64,000 bases of DNA from Flavobacterium aciduliphilum (GCF_003268855.1 NZ_QLSZ01000001.1:135369-199368), one strand, 5' to 3'; counted from the stretch's first letter, positions 26,467 through 39,233 are shown. Notes: generated by a model not told the origin, from the letters alone. Program-made: numbers and translations.

Positions 26467-27657
26467 TTATTTTATACTTGAAATGTCTACTAGTTCATTA
26501 GTATCCGCTTGATAATCTACTCCTTCAAAACCAAAACCAAATAAATTAAGAAAATCTTGTTTGTAGCCTGCTAAATCTCCTATAGCGGGTAAAGTTTCGG
26601 TTGAAGCTTCTTTCCAAAGTGCTGCGACTTGATCTTGAACATCCTCACGCATTTCCCAATCATCAATTCTAATTCTTCCCTTTGAATCCGTAGGTATTTC
26701 TTGCCCAGAGTATAATCTTTGGCTATACAATCGTTGCATTTGCTCTATACACCCCTCATGAATTCCTTTTTCTTTCATCGTTTTGTATAATAACGAAATA
26801 TAAAGCGGTATAACAGGAATTGCGGAGCTTGCTTGAGTTACTAGAGCTTTATTGACCGATACATAAGCTTTACCTCCTACTCCTTCCATCTTTTTTGAAA
26901 TTTCAAAAGCTGTAGCTTCCAAATGATCTTTGGCTCTACCAATAGTCCCTTTACGATATACGGCCTCGGTAACCTCTGGACCTATGTATGAGTAGGCTAA
27001 CGTCATCGCTCCTGTAGCTAAAACATTCGCTTCTATTAAGGCATCCATCCACATTGACCAATCTTCTCCTCCCATTACAACTACAGTATTGTCAATATCA
27101 TCTTGATTAGCAGGTTCTATGGTCACCTGACTCACTTTTCCTGTATGAAAATCAACAGTACTATTGGTAAACGTTGAGCCAATAGGTTTTAGAGTTGAAC
27201 GATGTAAAACCCCTGTCATTGGATGTAATCGTACTGGGGATGCTAAACTGTATATCACTAAATCAACCTGACCTAAATCATTCTTAATCAAATCTATTAC
27301 CTGTTCTTTAACTTCATTTGAAAAAGCATCTCCATTAATACTTTTAGCATACAATCCTTCATTATGTGCTTCTTTTTCAAAAGCCGCTGAGTTATACCAT
27401 CCTGGGGTGGCCGTTTTCCCTTCTGAAGCTGGTTTTTCAAAAAATACTCCAATAGTTGCTGCGTCACATCCAAAAGCACTTGTTATCCTTGAAGCCAATC
27501 CGAAACCAGTGGATGCCCCTATCACTAATACTTTTTTTGCTCCTTCTATTTTCCCTTTAGATTTTACATAATTAATCTGATTTTTCACATTTTGCTCACA
27601 CCCTTTAGGATGAGCTGTTAAACAGATAAAACCCCGCATTCTTGGTTCTATAATCAT
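26467..27657 (-). CDS. fabV: enoyl-ACP/enoyl-CoA reductase FabV
   Basis: A 396-residue protein, longer than FabI-type reductases as expected for FabV. It opens with IIEPRMRGFICLTAHPKGC. The NADH fold has VLVIGASTGFGLASRI. The family's catalytic Y-x8-K is in YRKGTIGRAK. It performs the last reduction of fatty-acid elongation and is known to be insensitive to triclosan in other bacteria. It has its own promoter inside the recN tail and its own terminator. Confidence 0.95.
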   Translation of the reverse strand: MIIEPRMRGFICLTAHPKGCEQNVKNQINYVKSKGKIEGAKKVLVIGASTGFGLASRITSAFGCDAATIGVFFEKPASEGKTATPGWYNSAAFEKEAHNEGLYAKSINGDAFSNEVKEQVIDLIKNDLGQVDLVIYSLASPVRLHPMTGVLHRSTLKPIGSTFTNSTVDFHTGKVSQVTIEPANQDDIDNTVVVMGGEDWSMWMDALIEANVLATGAMTLAYSYIGPEVTEAVYRKGTIGRAKDHLEATAFEISKKMEGVGGKAYVSVNKALVTQASSAIPVIPLYISLLYKTMKEKGIHEGCIEQMQRLYSQRLYSGQEIPTDSKGRIRIDDWEMREDVQDQVAALWKEASTETLPAIGDLAGYKQDFLNLFGFGFEGVDYQADTNELVDISSIK

Positions 27658-27688
27658 ATCTAATTTATTTTTGTTTGTATGTTATGAG

Positions 27689-27718
27689 CAAAGATAATTC
27701 ATTTTTTTAGTTAAGCAA
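27689..27718 (-). promoter_or_regulatory. promoter of fabV
   Basis: On the reverse strand TTG (27718-27716), a 19-nt spacer, then TATCTTTG (27696-27689): a full match to the Bacteroidota consensus. The -33 box lies within the last codons of recN. The ATG is 31 nt beyond the -7 box. Confidence 0.75.
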
Positions 27719-29359
27719 TTCTTTTGCATGCATTAATGCTGCTTCTGAAATTTTAGATCCCGAGAGCATTTGGGCTATTTCCACTACTCGTTCTTCCGAA
27801 TTTAAAACCTTAATTTCTGATTGTGTATGGTGCTCATGAATTACTTTAAAAACTTTGAAATGTTCAGCGCCTTTAGACGCAATTTGAGGCAAATGAGTAA
27901 TTGCAAAAACCTGAATATTAGCACTCATATCCTTCATCACATCAGCCATTTTGGAAGCAATTTCTCCGGAAACCCCCGTATCAATCTCATCAAAAATTAT
28001 GGTCGGTAAATTCAAATATTTAGAAATGATAGATTTTATAGCCAACATAATTCTAGACAATTCTCCTCCCGATGCAATTTTTTTTAGTAATCCAAAATTC
28101 GACCCTTTATTGGCTGAAAATAAAAATTCAATTTCGTCTTTCCCATTATAAAAAAACTCATTTTTCTCTTCAATAAGAATATTAAATCGAGCATTTTCCA
28201 TTCCGAGTTTATTTAAAACATCGGTTAATTGATTTTGAAGGATTGGGACAATCTTATTTCGGTTCGCATGAATTATTTTAGCCAATTCATCTAACTTTTG
28301 ATTTTGAATGTTGATAGATTCTTGTAGAGCTGCTATTTCTTCCTGAAGTGACGAAACTGAAATCATTTTTTCATCAAGCTCTAGTTGTATTCTCAACAAC
28401 TCGTCCACTGTGGCTACTTGATGTTTCTTTTGCAGACTGTAAATAACTTGTAATTTATCGCTACTTTTCTGTAAAAGTTCAGGATCAGAAGAGGCAGAAT
28501 CCGCTATTTTAATAAGCTCACGCTCCATGTCATCACACTCGATCAACAAGCTATTGATACGTTCAAACATGTCCTGAAATTCTTGAGAAATAGGTGTCAT
28601 TTTTTGGAAAACACTTTTTATTTCTTTCAAATTTTGCAGAATCCCAAAATTCTCGTCTGAAACGAGTTGTAATGATCGCCCAATACTTTCTTTTATAAAT
28701 TCTACATGGGTTAATTTCTCAACGATACGTTCTAAATCTTCTTGCTCTCCTGTTTTTAAATTAGCTTCTTTTAATTCATTCAGTATAAAAGCATTATATT
28801 CTTGCTCTTTTTGATTTTGATGGAGCCTGTTTTGCTTATCTAATAATTCTGAATGACATTTTTTAAATAATTTTAATTGAACGGAAAAGTTCTGAATCAA
28901 ATCCTCATGCCCAGCAATTTTATCAATCACTCGAAATTGCATCCCCTCTGAAAATAATTCTTGGGTTTGATGTTGTGAATGAATATCAACTAAAACTTGA
29001 CTTAAATCTTGAAGAGTGTTAAGATTTACCGGTGTATCATTAATGAATGCTCTAGTTTTTCCTGAAGGTAAAATCTCTCTACGAATTATGGTATCGTCAT
29101 CATAATCAATATCATTCTCATCAAAAAAAGTCTGTAACCCATAATTTTTAATATTAAAATGAGCTTCAATAACACATTTTTCATCTTTATTTTTCAAAGA
29201 ACTTAAATCGGCTCTTTTTCCCAATACTAATCCAAGTGCGCCAAGTAAAATTGATTTACCCGCACCTGTTTCACCAGTAATAACAGAAAAGCCATCTGAA
29301 AATTTTACTGATAACTTTTCAATTAGAGCAAAATTCTCAATTCCTAGATACGTAATCAT
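27707..29359 (-). CDS. recN: DNA repair protein RecN
   Basis: A 550-residue SMC-like ATPase. Walker A is GETGAGKSILLGALGLVLGKR near the N-terminus. Two long coiled-coil arms occupy about 155-375. The signature IASGGELSRIMLAIKSI and Walker B TIIFDEIDTGVSG follow, then VFAITHLPQIASKGAEHFKV. RecN gathers broken DNA ends in double-strand break repair. It lies 12 nt after the DUF4835 gene in the same transcript. Confidence 0.95.
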   Translation of the reverse strand: MITYLGIENFALIEKLSVKFSDGFSVITGETGAGKSILLGALGLVLGKRADLSSLKNKDEKCVIEAHFNIKNYGLQTFFDENDIDYDDDTIIRREILPSGKTRAFINDTPVNLNTLQDLSQVLVDIHSQHQTQELFSEGMQFRVIDKIAGHEDLIQNFSVQLKLFKKCHSELLDKQNRLHQNQKEQEYNAFILNELKEANLKTGEQEDLERIVEKLTHVEFIKESIGRSLQLVSDENFGILQNLKEIKSVFQKMTPISQEFQDMFERINSLLIECDDMERELIKIADSASSDPELLQKSSDKLQVIYSLQKKHQVATVDELLRIQLELDEKMISVSSLQEEIAALQESINIQNQKLDELAKIIHANRNKIVPILQNQLTDVLNKLGMENARFNILIEEKNEFFYNGKDEIEFLFSANKGSNFGLLKKIASGGELSRIMLAIKSIISKYLNLPTIIFDEIDTGVSGEIASKMADVMKDMSANIQVFAITHLPQIASKGAEHFKVFKVIHEHHTQSEIKVLNSEERVVEIAQMLSGSKISEAALMHAKELLN

Positions 29360-29371
29360 GAGACAGTTAAA

Positions 29372-30262
29372 TTAGTTCTTAATTGTAGCCCATTTTGCTG
29401 CATTTAAAGGAGAAATCTTTGTTAACTGATCAACTAAACCTTCTGCAGAAACATTTGGACCTCCAGTAAATATAGACACAATTTCATCGGCTTTAGAATC
29501 AAAAAAGACGCGAGATAAGTAAGAATTAGGTCTTGAATCGTATAATAACGCCAATGTATTTATTGCCTTTACAATGGACGCTTTTGCTGTTTTACTATTT
29601 TTTGCCATCATGTCTAAACCCTCAAAATGGTACTGAAACATCGCTTCTCTGTATGGTCTGAACGTTGGAGAAAGCATATCGTTAACAAGATAATATCGAT
29701 TTTGAGTTTTGTCCGTTTGTGACCAGCCTTTAATTCCAGAAGGAGCTGCTAACACAACAATAGATTGAGCCGATTGAAAATAATCCGCACCACTATCCAA
29801 TTTAAATGTCTCCGCGTCAACCCCAATAATGATGTAACAATAATAAGCTATTGTTGAAATCAAATTAGAATCAAAATTATTTGGATTGTAGTATAAATTT
29901 TGAAATTCAATGTATTGAAAATTAAAATCTTTATCATTAATATTCAAGATGGGAGCTGAAAAATTTGAATTGTAAATGGGTCTTGAGGCTTGTACTTGAA
30001 TACTTGCTTCAAAATTGTTAGAATCATAGGAGTTGAGGGTAATAAACATAGAACAGTTTATTTTCTCATTGTCCTTATATGTTTTCTCAGTCCAAGCCGT
30101 TTTATTAATAAACTCCGTAAGTGAAGATTCTAACGTTTTAAATATTTGAGTATTAGCATTTGTAATTTTATCATAATTAACCACCACCTTACAATTTAAT
30201 TCTTGAGCCTGTATTGTAATGGCAAAAAACGTTAAAAAGACACTATATATTATTTGTTTCAT
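29372..30262 (-). CDS. DUF4835 family exported protein (PorD-like)
   Basis: A 296-residue protein with a signal peptide (to about residue 19, QAQELNC). The family signature is the mature N-terminus LNCKVVVNYDKITNANTQIFKTLE, followed by RPIYNSNFSAPILNIND and PLLYNPNN-like segments. Some Bacteroidota annotations link this family to type IX secretion under the name PorD; that label is from memory and tentative. Its start overlaps the coaBC end by 20 nt, and the pairing coaBC-DUF4835-recN recurs in flavobacteria. Confidence 0.75.
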   Translation of the reverse strand: MKQIIYSVFLTFFAITIQAQELNCKVVVNYDKITNANTQIFKTLESSLTEFINKTAWTEKTYKDNEKINCSMFITLNSYDSNNFEASIQVQASRPIYNSNFSAPILNINDKDFNFQYIEFQNLYYNPNNFDSNLISTIAYYCYIIIGVDAETFKLDSGADYFQSAQSIVVLAAPSGIKGWSQTDKTQNRYYLVNDMLSPTFRPYREAMFQYHFEGLDMMAKNSKTAKASIVKAINTLALLYDSRPNSYLSRVFFDSKADEIVSIFTGGPNVSAEGLVDQLTKISPLNAAKWATIKN

Positions 30263-31463
30263 AATGCAAAATTACTTTGTTTAAAATATCAATAGCTACG
30301 GCCTCTTTTGTTTTTAATTCAAATGATTCCATAAAAAAATGTTTATCAATAAACGTTACTTTATTGGTTGATGTTCCAAATCCCGCTCCTGTATCTTGTA
30401 ACGAATTTAAGACAATCATATCTAAGTTTTTTTTCTGAATTTTTGCCTTAGCATTCTCAACTTCATTTTCTGTTTCAAGGGCAAATCCTATTAGAAATTG
30501 ATTCTTTTTAGATTGACCCAAAGATGCTAAAATATCTTGAGTTTTCTCTAATTCGATCGTAAAATTTGCATCGTTTTTTTTAATCTTCTGTTCTGCCTTT
30601 TGCTTGGGTCTGTAATCGGCAACAGCAGCTGCAGCAATAGCAACATCTACTTCATCATAAAAACGATGACATGCTTCATACATTTGAGCCGCAGAAACTA
30701 CATCAACTCGTTCAATCAATTCATTTTTGGTTTGCAAATGCGTTGGACCTGTTACTAAAATCACTTTTGCTCCCAGACTTGCGGCATGATTTGCAATATC
30801 AAATCCCATTTTTCCTGAGGAATGATTTCCTATAAAACGTACAGGATCTATCGATTCGTATGTCGGACCAGCAGTAACCAATATTTTTTTATTTCGTAAA
30901 GGTAACTGATTGGCAATATGCGCCTCAATAAAGGAAATAATATTTTCAGGTTCTGCCATTCTTCCTTCTCCTATCAAACCACTAGCTAACTCTCCTGATT
31001 CTGCCGGAATCATGATATTCCCATATTGTTGCAGTAGCTCAAGAGACGCGATAGTGGAAGGATGTTTGTACATGTCTAAGTCCATTGCAGGTGCAAAATA
31101 AACTGGACATTTAGCAGACAAATAGGTTGCTACCAATAAATTATCAGAGTTCCCATTAGCCATTTTAGCAAGCGTATTGGCCGTTGCTGGAGCAATCACC
31201 ATAAAATCGGCCCACAAACCTAATTCTACATGATTATTCCACTGAACTTGGTCTGACTCTTCATTTGTAAACGAAGATAAAACCGGGTTTTTTGACAATG
31301 TTGACAGCGTAAGAGGAGTAACAAAATCTAAAGAAGCAGGTGTCATGATTACTTGAACCTGAGCACCTGCTTTTATGAATAGTCGTACTAAATTAGCTGT
31401 TTTATATGCAGCAATACCACCAGAAATGCCTAGTACTATTTTCTTACCGCTTAAAACAGACAT
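30243..31463 (-). CDS. coaBC: bifunctional phosphopantothenoylcysteine decarboxylase / phosphopantothenate-cysteine ligase
   Basis: A 406-residue protein. Residues 1-180 are the FMN-dependent decarboxylase (KIVLGISGGIAAYKTANLVR, NHVELGLWADFMVIAPATANTLAKMANG, FAPAMDLDMYKHP). Residues 187-405 are the CTP-dependent ligase (KKILVTAGPTYESIDPVRFIGNHSSGKMG, AAAVADYRPK, ALETENEVENAKAK). Together they make 4'-phosphopantetheine for coenzyme A. CoaE is also in this window, in the fusion at 22490-24160. Confidence 0.95.
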   Translation of the reverse strand: MSVLSGKKIVLGISGGIAAYKTANLVRLFIKAGAQVQVIMTPASLDFVTPLTLSTLSKNPVLSSFTNEESDQVQWNNHVELGLWADFMVIAPATANTLAKMANGNSDNLLVATYLSAKCPVYFAPAMDLDMYKHPSTIASLELLQQYGNIMIPAESGELASGLIGEGRMAEPENIISFIEAHIANQLPLRNKKILVTAGPTYESIDPVRFIGNHSSGKMGFDIANHAASLGAKVILVTGPTHLQTKNELIERVDVVSAAQMYEACHRFYDEVDVAIAAAAVADYRPKQKAEQKIKKNDANFTIELEKTQDILASLGQSKKNQFLIGFALETENEVENAKAKIQKKNLDMIVLNSLQDTGAGFGTSTNKVTFIDKHFFMESFELKTKEAVAIDILNKVILHYETNNI

Positions 31464-31471
31464 TATTACTA

Positions 31472-31789
31472 TTATTTATTAGTATCTTTGTAATAAATTT
31501 TACCTTCTAGCCATTCTTGAACCGCTAATGCATGAGGCTTAGGCAATTTTTCATAAAATTTAGATACTTCTATTTGTTCTTTATTTTCAAAAATTTCTTC
31601 CAAACTATCATTGTATGTAGCAAATTCCTCTAGCTTATCAATCAATTCTCTTTTAATTTCGGTATTGATTTGGTTAGCTCGTTTTGCCATGATTGTGATT
31701 GCTTCGTAAACATTCCCAGTAGGCTCTTCAATAGCTCGTTTATTGTAAGTTATTGTATTTACTGGTGCATTGGTTTTCTTTAAATCCAT
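31472..31789 (-). CDS. rpoZ: RNA polymerase omega-type subunit (Bacteroidota RpoZ)
   Basis: A 105-residue protein with the Bacteroidota omega pattern: GNVYEAITIMAKRANQINTEIKRELIDKLEEF in the conserved core. It helps assemble and stabilise RNA polymerase. It lies 8 nt before coaBC and 9 nt after bamD, the order seen in many bacteroidetes and matching the rpoZ-coaBC neighbourhood of other bacteria. Confidence 0.85.
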   Translation of the reverse strand: MDLKKTNAPVNTITYNKRAIEEPTGNVYEAITIMAKRANQINTEIKRELIDKLEEFATYNDSLEEIFENKEQIEVSKFYEKLPKPHALAVQEWLEGKIYYKDTNK

Positions 31790-31798
31790 AACTGTTTA

Positions 31799-32593
31799 TT
31801 ATTTTGAAAATTGTTGTAATTCTTTATCTATTTTAGCAAGCATATCATCCGCTTTCGCTTTGTACTTGGTGTCTGCTTTAAATTTCATCAAACTATTGTA
31901 TGCTGTCTTTGCAACATTTAAACGTTCTTGCATCTTACTAGGCACGCTATTTATAGCCAATTGATATGCCGAATCAAATTTGTAATACAAAGCATCTTCT
32001 TTAAAAACGGTTCCTGGGAAATCCGAAATAAAATTGTCGAATGCGATTTGAGCGGCTTTAAAATCAGAAATCGTGTTGTATTGCTTTGCGTTTTCAAAGG
32101 CTTTCTTTTCTAACTTAAATTTCAATTCTTTTACAAGACCATTTGCTTCAGTCATGTAGGTTGAATTAGGAAAAGCATCAATGAAATTCTGCAATTTATC
32201 TAATGCTTTTTCAGTATCAGCTTGATCTAAGCTGTAGACAGGTGATAATTTTGAATAACACTTTGCACCCAAAAATGCAGCTTCTTCATGTTTTTCACTT
32301 TTAGGATAACTAGAAGCAAAATTTTCAAATTGATACCCTGCTAAATAATATTGCTCGGTTTTGTAATATGACTGAGAAAACATATAAAACAATTTCTCTG
32401 CTTGAGGCTTGCCTTTGTAGGAGGGTGTAATTTGTTCAAAGAGTCTAATAGCTCTTTGGTACTTCCCTTTGTCATACATTTTAGTAGAAACCTCATACTT
32501 AACAGCAATATCATCCGATTTTAGCGCTTTCTGATATTCACTACACGATGAAAAAAAGACAACAACAACAATTAGTGAAACTATTTTATTCAT
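31799..32593 (-). CDS. bamD: outer-membrane assembly lipoprotein BamD
   Basis: A 264-residue lipoprotein; the lipobox is FFSSCSEYQ with the modified Cys near residue 17. The rest is tetratricopeptide-like: YDKGKYQRAIRLFEQI, AEKLFYMFSQSYYKTEQYYLAGYQFENF and LDKLQNFIDAFPNSTYMTEA. BamD works with BamA to insert beta-barrels. It heads the rpoZ-coaBC-DUF4835-recN transcript, with a promoter element and a 98-nt leader containing a TCGGTTT/AAACCGA inverted repeat. Confidence 0.92.
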   Translation of the reverse strand: MNKIVSLIVVVVFFSSCSEYQKALKSDDIAVKYEVSTKMYDKGKYQRAIRLFEQITPSYKGKPQAEKLFYMFSQSYYKTEQYYLAGYQFENFASSYPKSEKHEEAAFLGAKCYSKLSPVYSLDQADTEKALDKLQNFIDAFPNSTYMTEANGLVKELKFKLEKKAFENAKQYNTISDFKAAQIAFDNFISDFPGTVFKEDALYYKFDSAYQLAINSVPSKMQERLNVAKTAYNSLMKFKADTKYKAKADDMLAKIDKELQQFSK

Positions 32594-32651
32594 TTTTTAT
32601 TTTATAATTGCTCGGTTTACCAAAGATTTAGCTTTCAAAAAAACCGAACTG

Positions 32652-32659
32652 CAAAATTA
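32652..32659 (-). promoter_or_regulatory. -7 promoter element of bamD
   Basis: On the reverse strand TAATTTTG matches TAnnTTTG, 58 nt before the bamD ATG. The transcribed leader would contain the inverted repeat TCGGTTT (32612-32618) / AAACCGA (32641-32647). Confidence 0.45.
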
Positions 32660-32691
32660 GTTAATTAATTAGAGATTACGAAATATTTTTT

Positions 32692-33576
32692 TTATTTTTC
32701 ATTCAGTGTTTTTGTAAACTCACAAAGCTTATCAGCTAGCCCTTGATTTACATTTACAAGAGGCAAACGAACTGTATTTTCAGACAACCCCAGAATCTTA
32801 AAAACTTCTTTAATTCCTGCAGGATTCCCTTGTTCAAATATCATATCTATTGCATCTGCCAAGGCATAATGTAACTCATAAGCTTGATCTACTTTTCGCT
32901 CTAAACCTAATCGAACCATTTGAGAAAACTGCTTGGGAAACCCCTCTCCTATTACAGATATTACACCACTTCCTCCTGCTAAAATCATAGGCAACGTAAT
33001 CATATCATCTCCTGAAATCACAAGAAAATTATCCGGTTTATTTTGCAACAACTTCATCGCTTGAACAAGATCACCAGCCGCTTCTTTGATTGCTACAATG
33101 GAATCAAATTCTTTCGCTAATCGATGAACGGTAGCTGGCAACATATTGCTTCCCGTCCTACCAGGCACATTATACAAAATAATTGGTTTTGGACTCATCG
33201 TTGCAATAGCTTTAAAATGTTGGTAAATCCCTTCTTGAGTAGGCTTATTATAGTAAGGAGAAACCGATAGTATCGCAACAAAATCAGAAAAATCTCTCGA
33301 TTGTAATTCCTCAATAACTTCATTTGTATTGTTGCCTCCAACTCCAAGTACAAGAGGTAATCTTCCTCGATTTGCATCTACAACCGTTCGAATCACCAAT
33401 TCTTTTTCAGATTTAGTCAAAGTAGCACTCTCCGCTGTAGTACCCAAAACTACGAGATAATCAATTCCATTATCAATTTGATAATTTACTATTTTTACTA
33501 GTGCCTCAGTATCTACAGAGAAATCCTTTTTGAACGGAGTGACAAGCGCTACTCCTGTCCCTATTAATGCTTGCAT
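32692..33576 (-). CDS. dapA: 4-hydroxy-tetrahydrodipicolinate synthase
   Basis: A 294-residue TIM barrel. [10 protein letters not shown] at the start, [46 protein letters not shown] with the catalytic tyrosine, and [14 protein letters not shown] with the Schiff-base lysine are all present. It condenses pyruvate with aspartate semialdehyde in lysine and diaminopimelate synthesis. It starts 1 nt after the DUF6913 gene stop, so the two are coupled. Confidence 0.95.
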   Translation of the reverse strand: MQALIGTGVALVTPFKKDFSVDTEALVKIVNYQIDNGIDYLVVLGTTAESATLTKSEKELVIRTVVDANRGRLPLVLGVGGNNTNEVIEELQSRDFSDFVAILSVSPYYNKPTQEGIYQHFKAIATMSPKPIILYNVPGRTGSNMLPATVHRLAKEFDSIVAIKEAAGDLVQAMKLLQNKPDNFLVISGDDMITLPMILAGGSGVISVIGEGFPKQFSQMVRLGLERKVDQAYELHYALADAIDMIFEQGNPAGIKEVFKILGLSENTVRLPLVNVNQGLADKLCEFTKTLNEK

Positions 33577-33577
33577 A

Positions 33578-34096
33578 TTATATTTTGTTAAGTATTTTCA
33601 AATATTTAAATAATTCTTCTAAAAAAACCGCGTAATTTTCAGCATTGGAATGAATCATAAAGTGATTGAGTCTTTTATCAACAGAAGTAAAACCCACTTT
33701 AAATTTAGCTTTAGATTCATAAGTAGCAAGTAAAAGTGGCGTTTTTTCTACATCATAATAACTTATTAACATATCAAAATTTTGTGCAACAAAACACTTG
33801 TACGCTTCTCCTGAAACTGATGATGTCCAACTCAAATTTTTATAACTAAAAACAGGATACTTAAAACTTTCATTTTTTTTTAGCTTGTCTTTGAATACTA
33901 ATAGTTGAATATTCCCTCTATTTATTCCATTATTAAGCAACTCTTCAACAAATTTTTCTCGTTCAAAAAAGTATGTTTCGTCCAAAATAATCCCCACATT
34001 GACTACAGAACTTTCTGAATTTAAAAGCGTTGAGTTATTCAAACGCTTTTTAACTATTTTTTTTGTCCAAAAGTTCTTTATTTTAATCAAAAACAT
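33578..34096 (-). CDS. DUF6913-type uncharacterised protein
   Basis: A 172-residue basic, soluble protein without signal peptide. The segments [26 protein letters not shown] and [26 protein letters not shown] fit the flavobacterial family I know as DUF6913, found upstream of dapA; the number is from memory. The fold suggests a Rossmann-like or glycosyltransferase-like arrangement, but no catalytic motif is clear. It heads the dapA operon, with a TAAATTTG element 19 nt upstream. Confidence 0.65.
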   Translation of the reverse strand: MFLIKIKNFWTKKIVKKRLNNSTLLNSESSVVNVGIILDETYFFEREKFVEELLNNGINRGNIQLLVFKDKLKKNESFKYPVFSYKNLSWTSSVSGEAYKCFVAQNFDMLISYYDVEKTPLLLATYESKAKFKVGFTSVDKRLNHFMIHSNAENYAVFLEELFKYLKILNKI

Positions 34097-34114
34097 TGTA
34101 TTTTTACTTGTTTA

Positions 34115-34122
34115 CAAATTTA
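34115..34122 (-). promoter_or_regulatory. -7 promoter element of the DUF6913-dapA operon
   Basis: On the reverse strand TAAATTTG matches TAnnTTTG and lies 18 nt before the DUF6913 start. No TTG is found at the usual -33 distance. Confidence 0.45.
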
Positions 34123-34175
34123 ATCAATTTTAGTATATTATTCAGATGGTAAATCTAAAAAACTATAACGTTGTA

Positions 34176-34922
34176 ATGAAATATTTTGTTTTATTATTAA
34201 CATTTACAGCAACGCTTTCGTGTACTAGTCCTAAATATGCCGTTACAAAAATCGAAGGCAAAAAAATCGGGATTACTGAATCTCAAGTGGGAAAATCTGA
34301 AATAGAAAATTACATCAAACCTTATAGAGACAAAATAGATGCTGATTTGAATGAAGTTCTTGCCTATTCCCCAGAAAATTTGGATAAATCGGGAGAGTGG
34401 CAAACCAATATTGGTTGCTTTTTAGCCGACATTACTTTTGAAAAATCAAATCCAATATTTGAAAAAAGAACCTCAAAAAAAATTGATATTTGTTTACTAA
34501 ATCATGGCGGAATTCGAACCATTATTCCAAAAGGGCCCGTAACAGCTCGTAATGCTTATGAAGTTATGCCATTTGAAAACAGTGCTGTAGTTATCGGATT
34601 ACCTTCTGAACAAATCACCGAAATTGCCAACTACATTGTGAACGAAAAGAAGCCACATCCTCTTGCAGGTTTAACATTTACCATAGCCAAAGACAATACG
34701 GTAAAGGACTTGTTAGTTCAAGGAAAACCACTTGAGGCAAATCGGACGTATTATGTGGTAACTTCAGATTATTTATCTAACGGTGGTGACAACATGACAT
34801 TCTTTAAAAAAGGAACTTCACGGGTCGATTTGGATTATAAATTGCGAAATATCATCATAGATTATTTCAAAGATGTGGATACCTTGAGAGTAAATAAAAC
34901 GATAAGAATTACAAAAGAATAG
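34176..34922 (+). CDS. lipoprotein with stand-alone 5'-nucleotidase C-terminal domain
   Basis: A 248-residue protein from the ATG at 34176, which gives a proper lipoprotein signal (KYFVLLLTFTATLSCTS); an in-frame ATG at 34146 would bury it. The body is only the substrate-binding half of UshA-type 5'-nucleotidases: CLLNHGGIRTIIPKGPVTARNAYEVMPF and TSDYLSNGGDNMTFFKKG. The catalytic half is encoded separately by the next gene, 21 nt downstream. The two products presumably assemble at the outer membrane or periplasm. Confidence 0.85.
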   Translation: MKYFVLLLTFTATLSCTSPKYAVTKIEGKKIGITESQVGKSEIENYIKPYRDKIDADLNEVLAYSPENLDKSGEWQTNIGCFLADITFEKSNPIFEKRTSKKIDICLLNHGGIRTIIPKGPVTARNAYEVMPFENSAVVIGLPSEQITEIANYIVNEKKPHPLAGLTFTIAKDNTVKDLLVQGKPLEANRTYYVVTSDYLSNGGDNMTFFKKGTSRVDLDYKLRNIIIDYFKDVDTLRVNKTIRITKE

Positions 34923-34943
34923 GGATTTTAAACGTATACAAAA

Positions 34944-37868
<2,925 letters not shown>

Positions 37869-37914
37869 TTACTTGTGGCAGCACTAAAGTAATTAATAAT
37901 TTGAAATAAAAAAA

Positions 37915-38388
37915 TTATGATTGTAAAATCGTTTGGATTTGACTGAATAATTGACCGTCACTAAGAATAGCACCTTCTAGAATATAATTAAATAATTCTT
38001 GATTTCTATCCATTGTATATTCCTTTTTTCCAATATGAATTTCGATAGCATCCGTAAATAAATGGTCACTCAACCACTGTAATCCTTCTTTAGCAAGAAA
38101 ATCCACACTGGTATCATTCGTTTTTAACACAATGGAGTGAATACTTTTTTCTTCACAAAAAAATAAAAACACATGATTTTTTGAAAAATGTTCTAAATAT
38201 CTCGCATTTGTTAGAACTCCCTCCCAAATTAAATCAGAAAAAACATCCAATTCTTGTTCTGCGACCGTTGACTGTTCCTCTTTTAATGCATCCCATTCTT
38301 TTTTATCAATTGATTGTGTTGCCAAAAAATTAGCAAACTCTTGGTGTAAGGACTCAAACTGTTCTTTGGTTAGTCTTTTGTATTTCAT
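37915..38388 (-). CDS. DUF6495-type uncharacterised protein
   Basis: A 157-residue soluble acidic protein from the ATG at 38388; a TTG five codons upstream is disfavoured. It opens KYKRLTKEQFESLHQEFANFLATQSIDKKEWD and has WEGVLTNARYLEHFSKNHVFLFF, which I associate with a flavobacterial family DUF6495 (number from memory). No motif indicates an activity. It lies between rplI and ligA on the same strand, separated from rplI by a terminator. Confidence 0.65.
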   Translation of the reverse strand: MKYKRLTKEQFESLHQEFANFLATQSIDKKEWDALKEEQSTVAEQELDVFSDLIWEGVLTNARYLEHFSKNHVFLFFCEEKSIHSIVLKTNDTSVDFLAKEGLQWLSDHLFTDAIEIHIGKKEYTMDRNQELFNYILEGAILSDGQLFSQIQTILQS

Positions 38389-38431
38389 GTTTATTTTAAA
38401 CAATATTTATTTCAAATTGAGCTATAAAAAA

Positions 38432-38455
38432 AAATCCCGATAGAAATCGGGATTT
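38432..38455 (-). terminator. intrinsic terminator of the rpsF-rpsR-rplI operon
   Basis: AAATCCCGAT and ATCGGGATTT form a perfect 10-bp stem with an AGAA loop. On the reverse strand a T-tract follows. It lies 20 nt past the rplI stop. Confidence 0.9.
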
Positions 38456-38475
38456 ATGAGTGTAAAACATGCAAA

Positions 38476-38916
38476 TTAAGCTTCAGCTACGATTTCGTAA
38501 GCTAACTCAACAACAACATCTCTGTGTAATCTTACAGATGCTGTGTATTTACCTGTTCTTTTAACAGTACCACTAGTGATAAATTTACGATCAACTGGCT
38601 GACCAGCAGCTTCTAAAGCAGCAGCAATATCAATATTTGTAACAGATCCAAATAATTTTTCACCACCTGCTTTTGAAGAAATTTTGATCTCTAAAGCTTT
38701 CAACGCTTCAGCTAATTTCTTAGCATCATCAATGATTTTAGCTTCTTTGTGTGCTTTTTGTTTTAAGTTTTCTGCCAATACTTTTTTAGCAGAAGGAGTC
38801 GCTAAAGCAGCAAACCCTTGAGGAATTAAATAATTACGACCGTAACCAGCTTTTACTGTAACCACATCGTCTTTAAAACCTAAATTCTGTACGTCTTTTT
38901 TTAATATAAGTTCCAT
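38476..38916 (-). CDS. rplI: ribosomal protein bL9
   Basis: A 146-residue protein. The N-terminal rRNA-binding domain is MELILKKDVQNLGFKDDVVTVKAGYGRNYLIPQGFA, followed by the long connecting helix and a C-terminal domain with AGGEKLFGSVTNIDIAAAL. It is the third gene of the conserved rpsF-rpsR-rplI operon, 15 nt after rpsR, and just before a terminator. Confidence 0.97.
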   Translation of the reverse strand: MELILKKDVQNLGFKDDVVTVKAGYGRNYLIPQGFAALATPSAKKVLAENLKQKAHKEAKIIDDAKKLAEALKALEIKISSKAGGEKLFGSVTNIDIAAALEAAGQPVDRKFITSGTVKRTGKYTASVRLHRDVVVELAYEIVAEA

Positions 38917-38931
38917 AATCTTGCCTCTTTA

Positions 38932-39228
38932 TTATTTTAGTAAATCAGCCACATATGGCATTAATGCTAAGTGACGTGCTCTTTTTACAGCAACAGACAC
39001 TTTTCTTTGAAATTTCAATGAAGTTCCTGTTAATCTACGAGGTAAGATTTTACCTTGCTCATTAACAAATTTCAATAAGAAATCTGGATCTTTATAATCA
39101 ATATATTTGATTCCTGATTTTTTGAAACGACAATATTTTTTTGTCTTGTTTGTTTCAATGTTTAAAGGCGTTAAATATCTAATATCTCCGTCTTTTTTTC
39201 CTTTTGCAGATTGCTCTATTGTAGACAT
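38932..39228 (-). CDS. rpsR: ribosomal protein bS18
   Basis: A 98-residue protein with the family core [31 protein letters not shown] and the basic C-terminus [33 protein letters not shown]. It binds the 30S platform next to S6. It is 15 nt upstream of rplI and 5 nt after rpsF. Confidence 0.97.
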   Translation of the reverse strand: MSTIEQSAKGKKDGDIRYLTPLNIETNKTKKYCRFKKSGIKYIDYKDPDFLLKFVNEQGKILPRRLTGTSLKFQRKVSVAVKRARHLALMPYVADLLK

Positions 39229-39233
39229 ACTAA

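Noticed and set aside
38389-38403. A five-codon upstream extension of the DUF6495-type gene from a TTG
   Set aside because: The ATG at 38388 gives the usual family N-terminus, and the extension is not supported by any motif.
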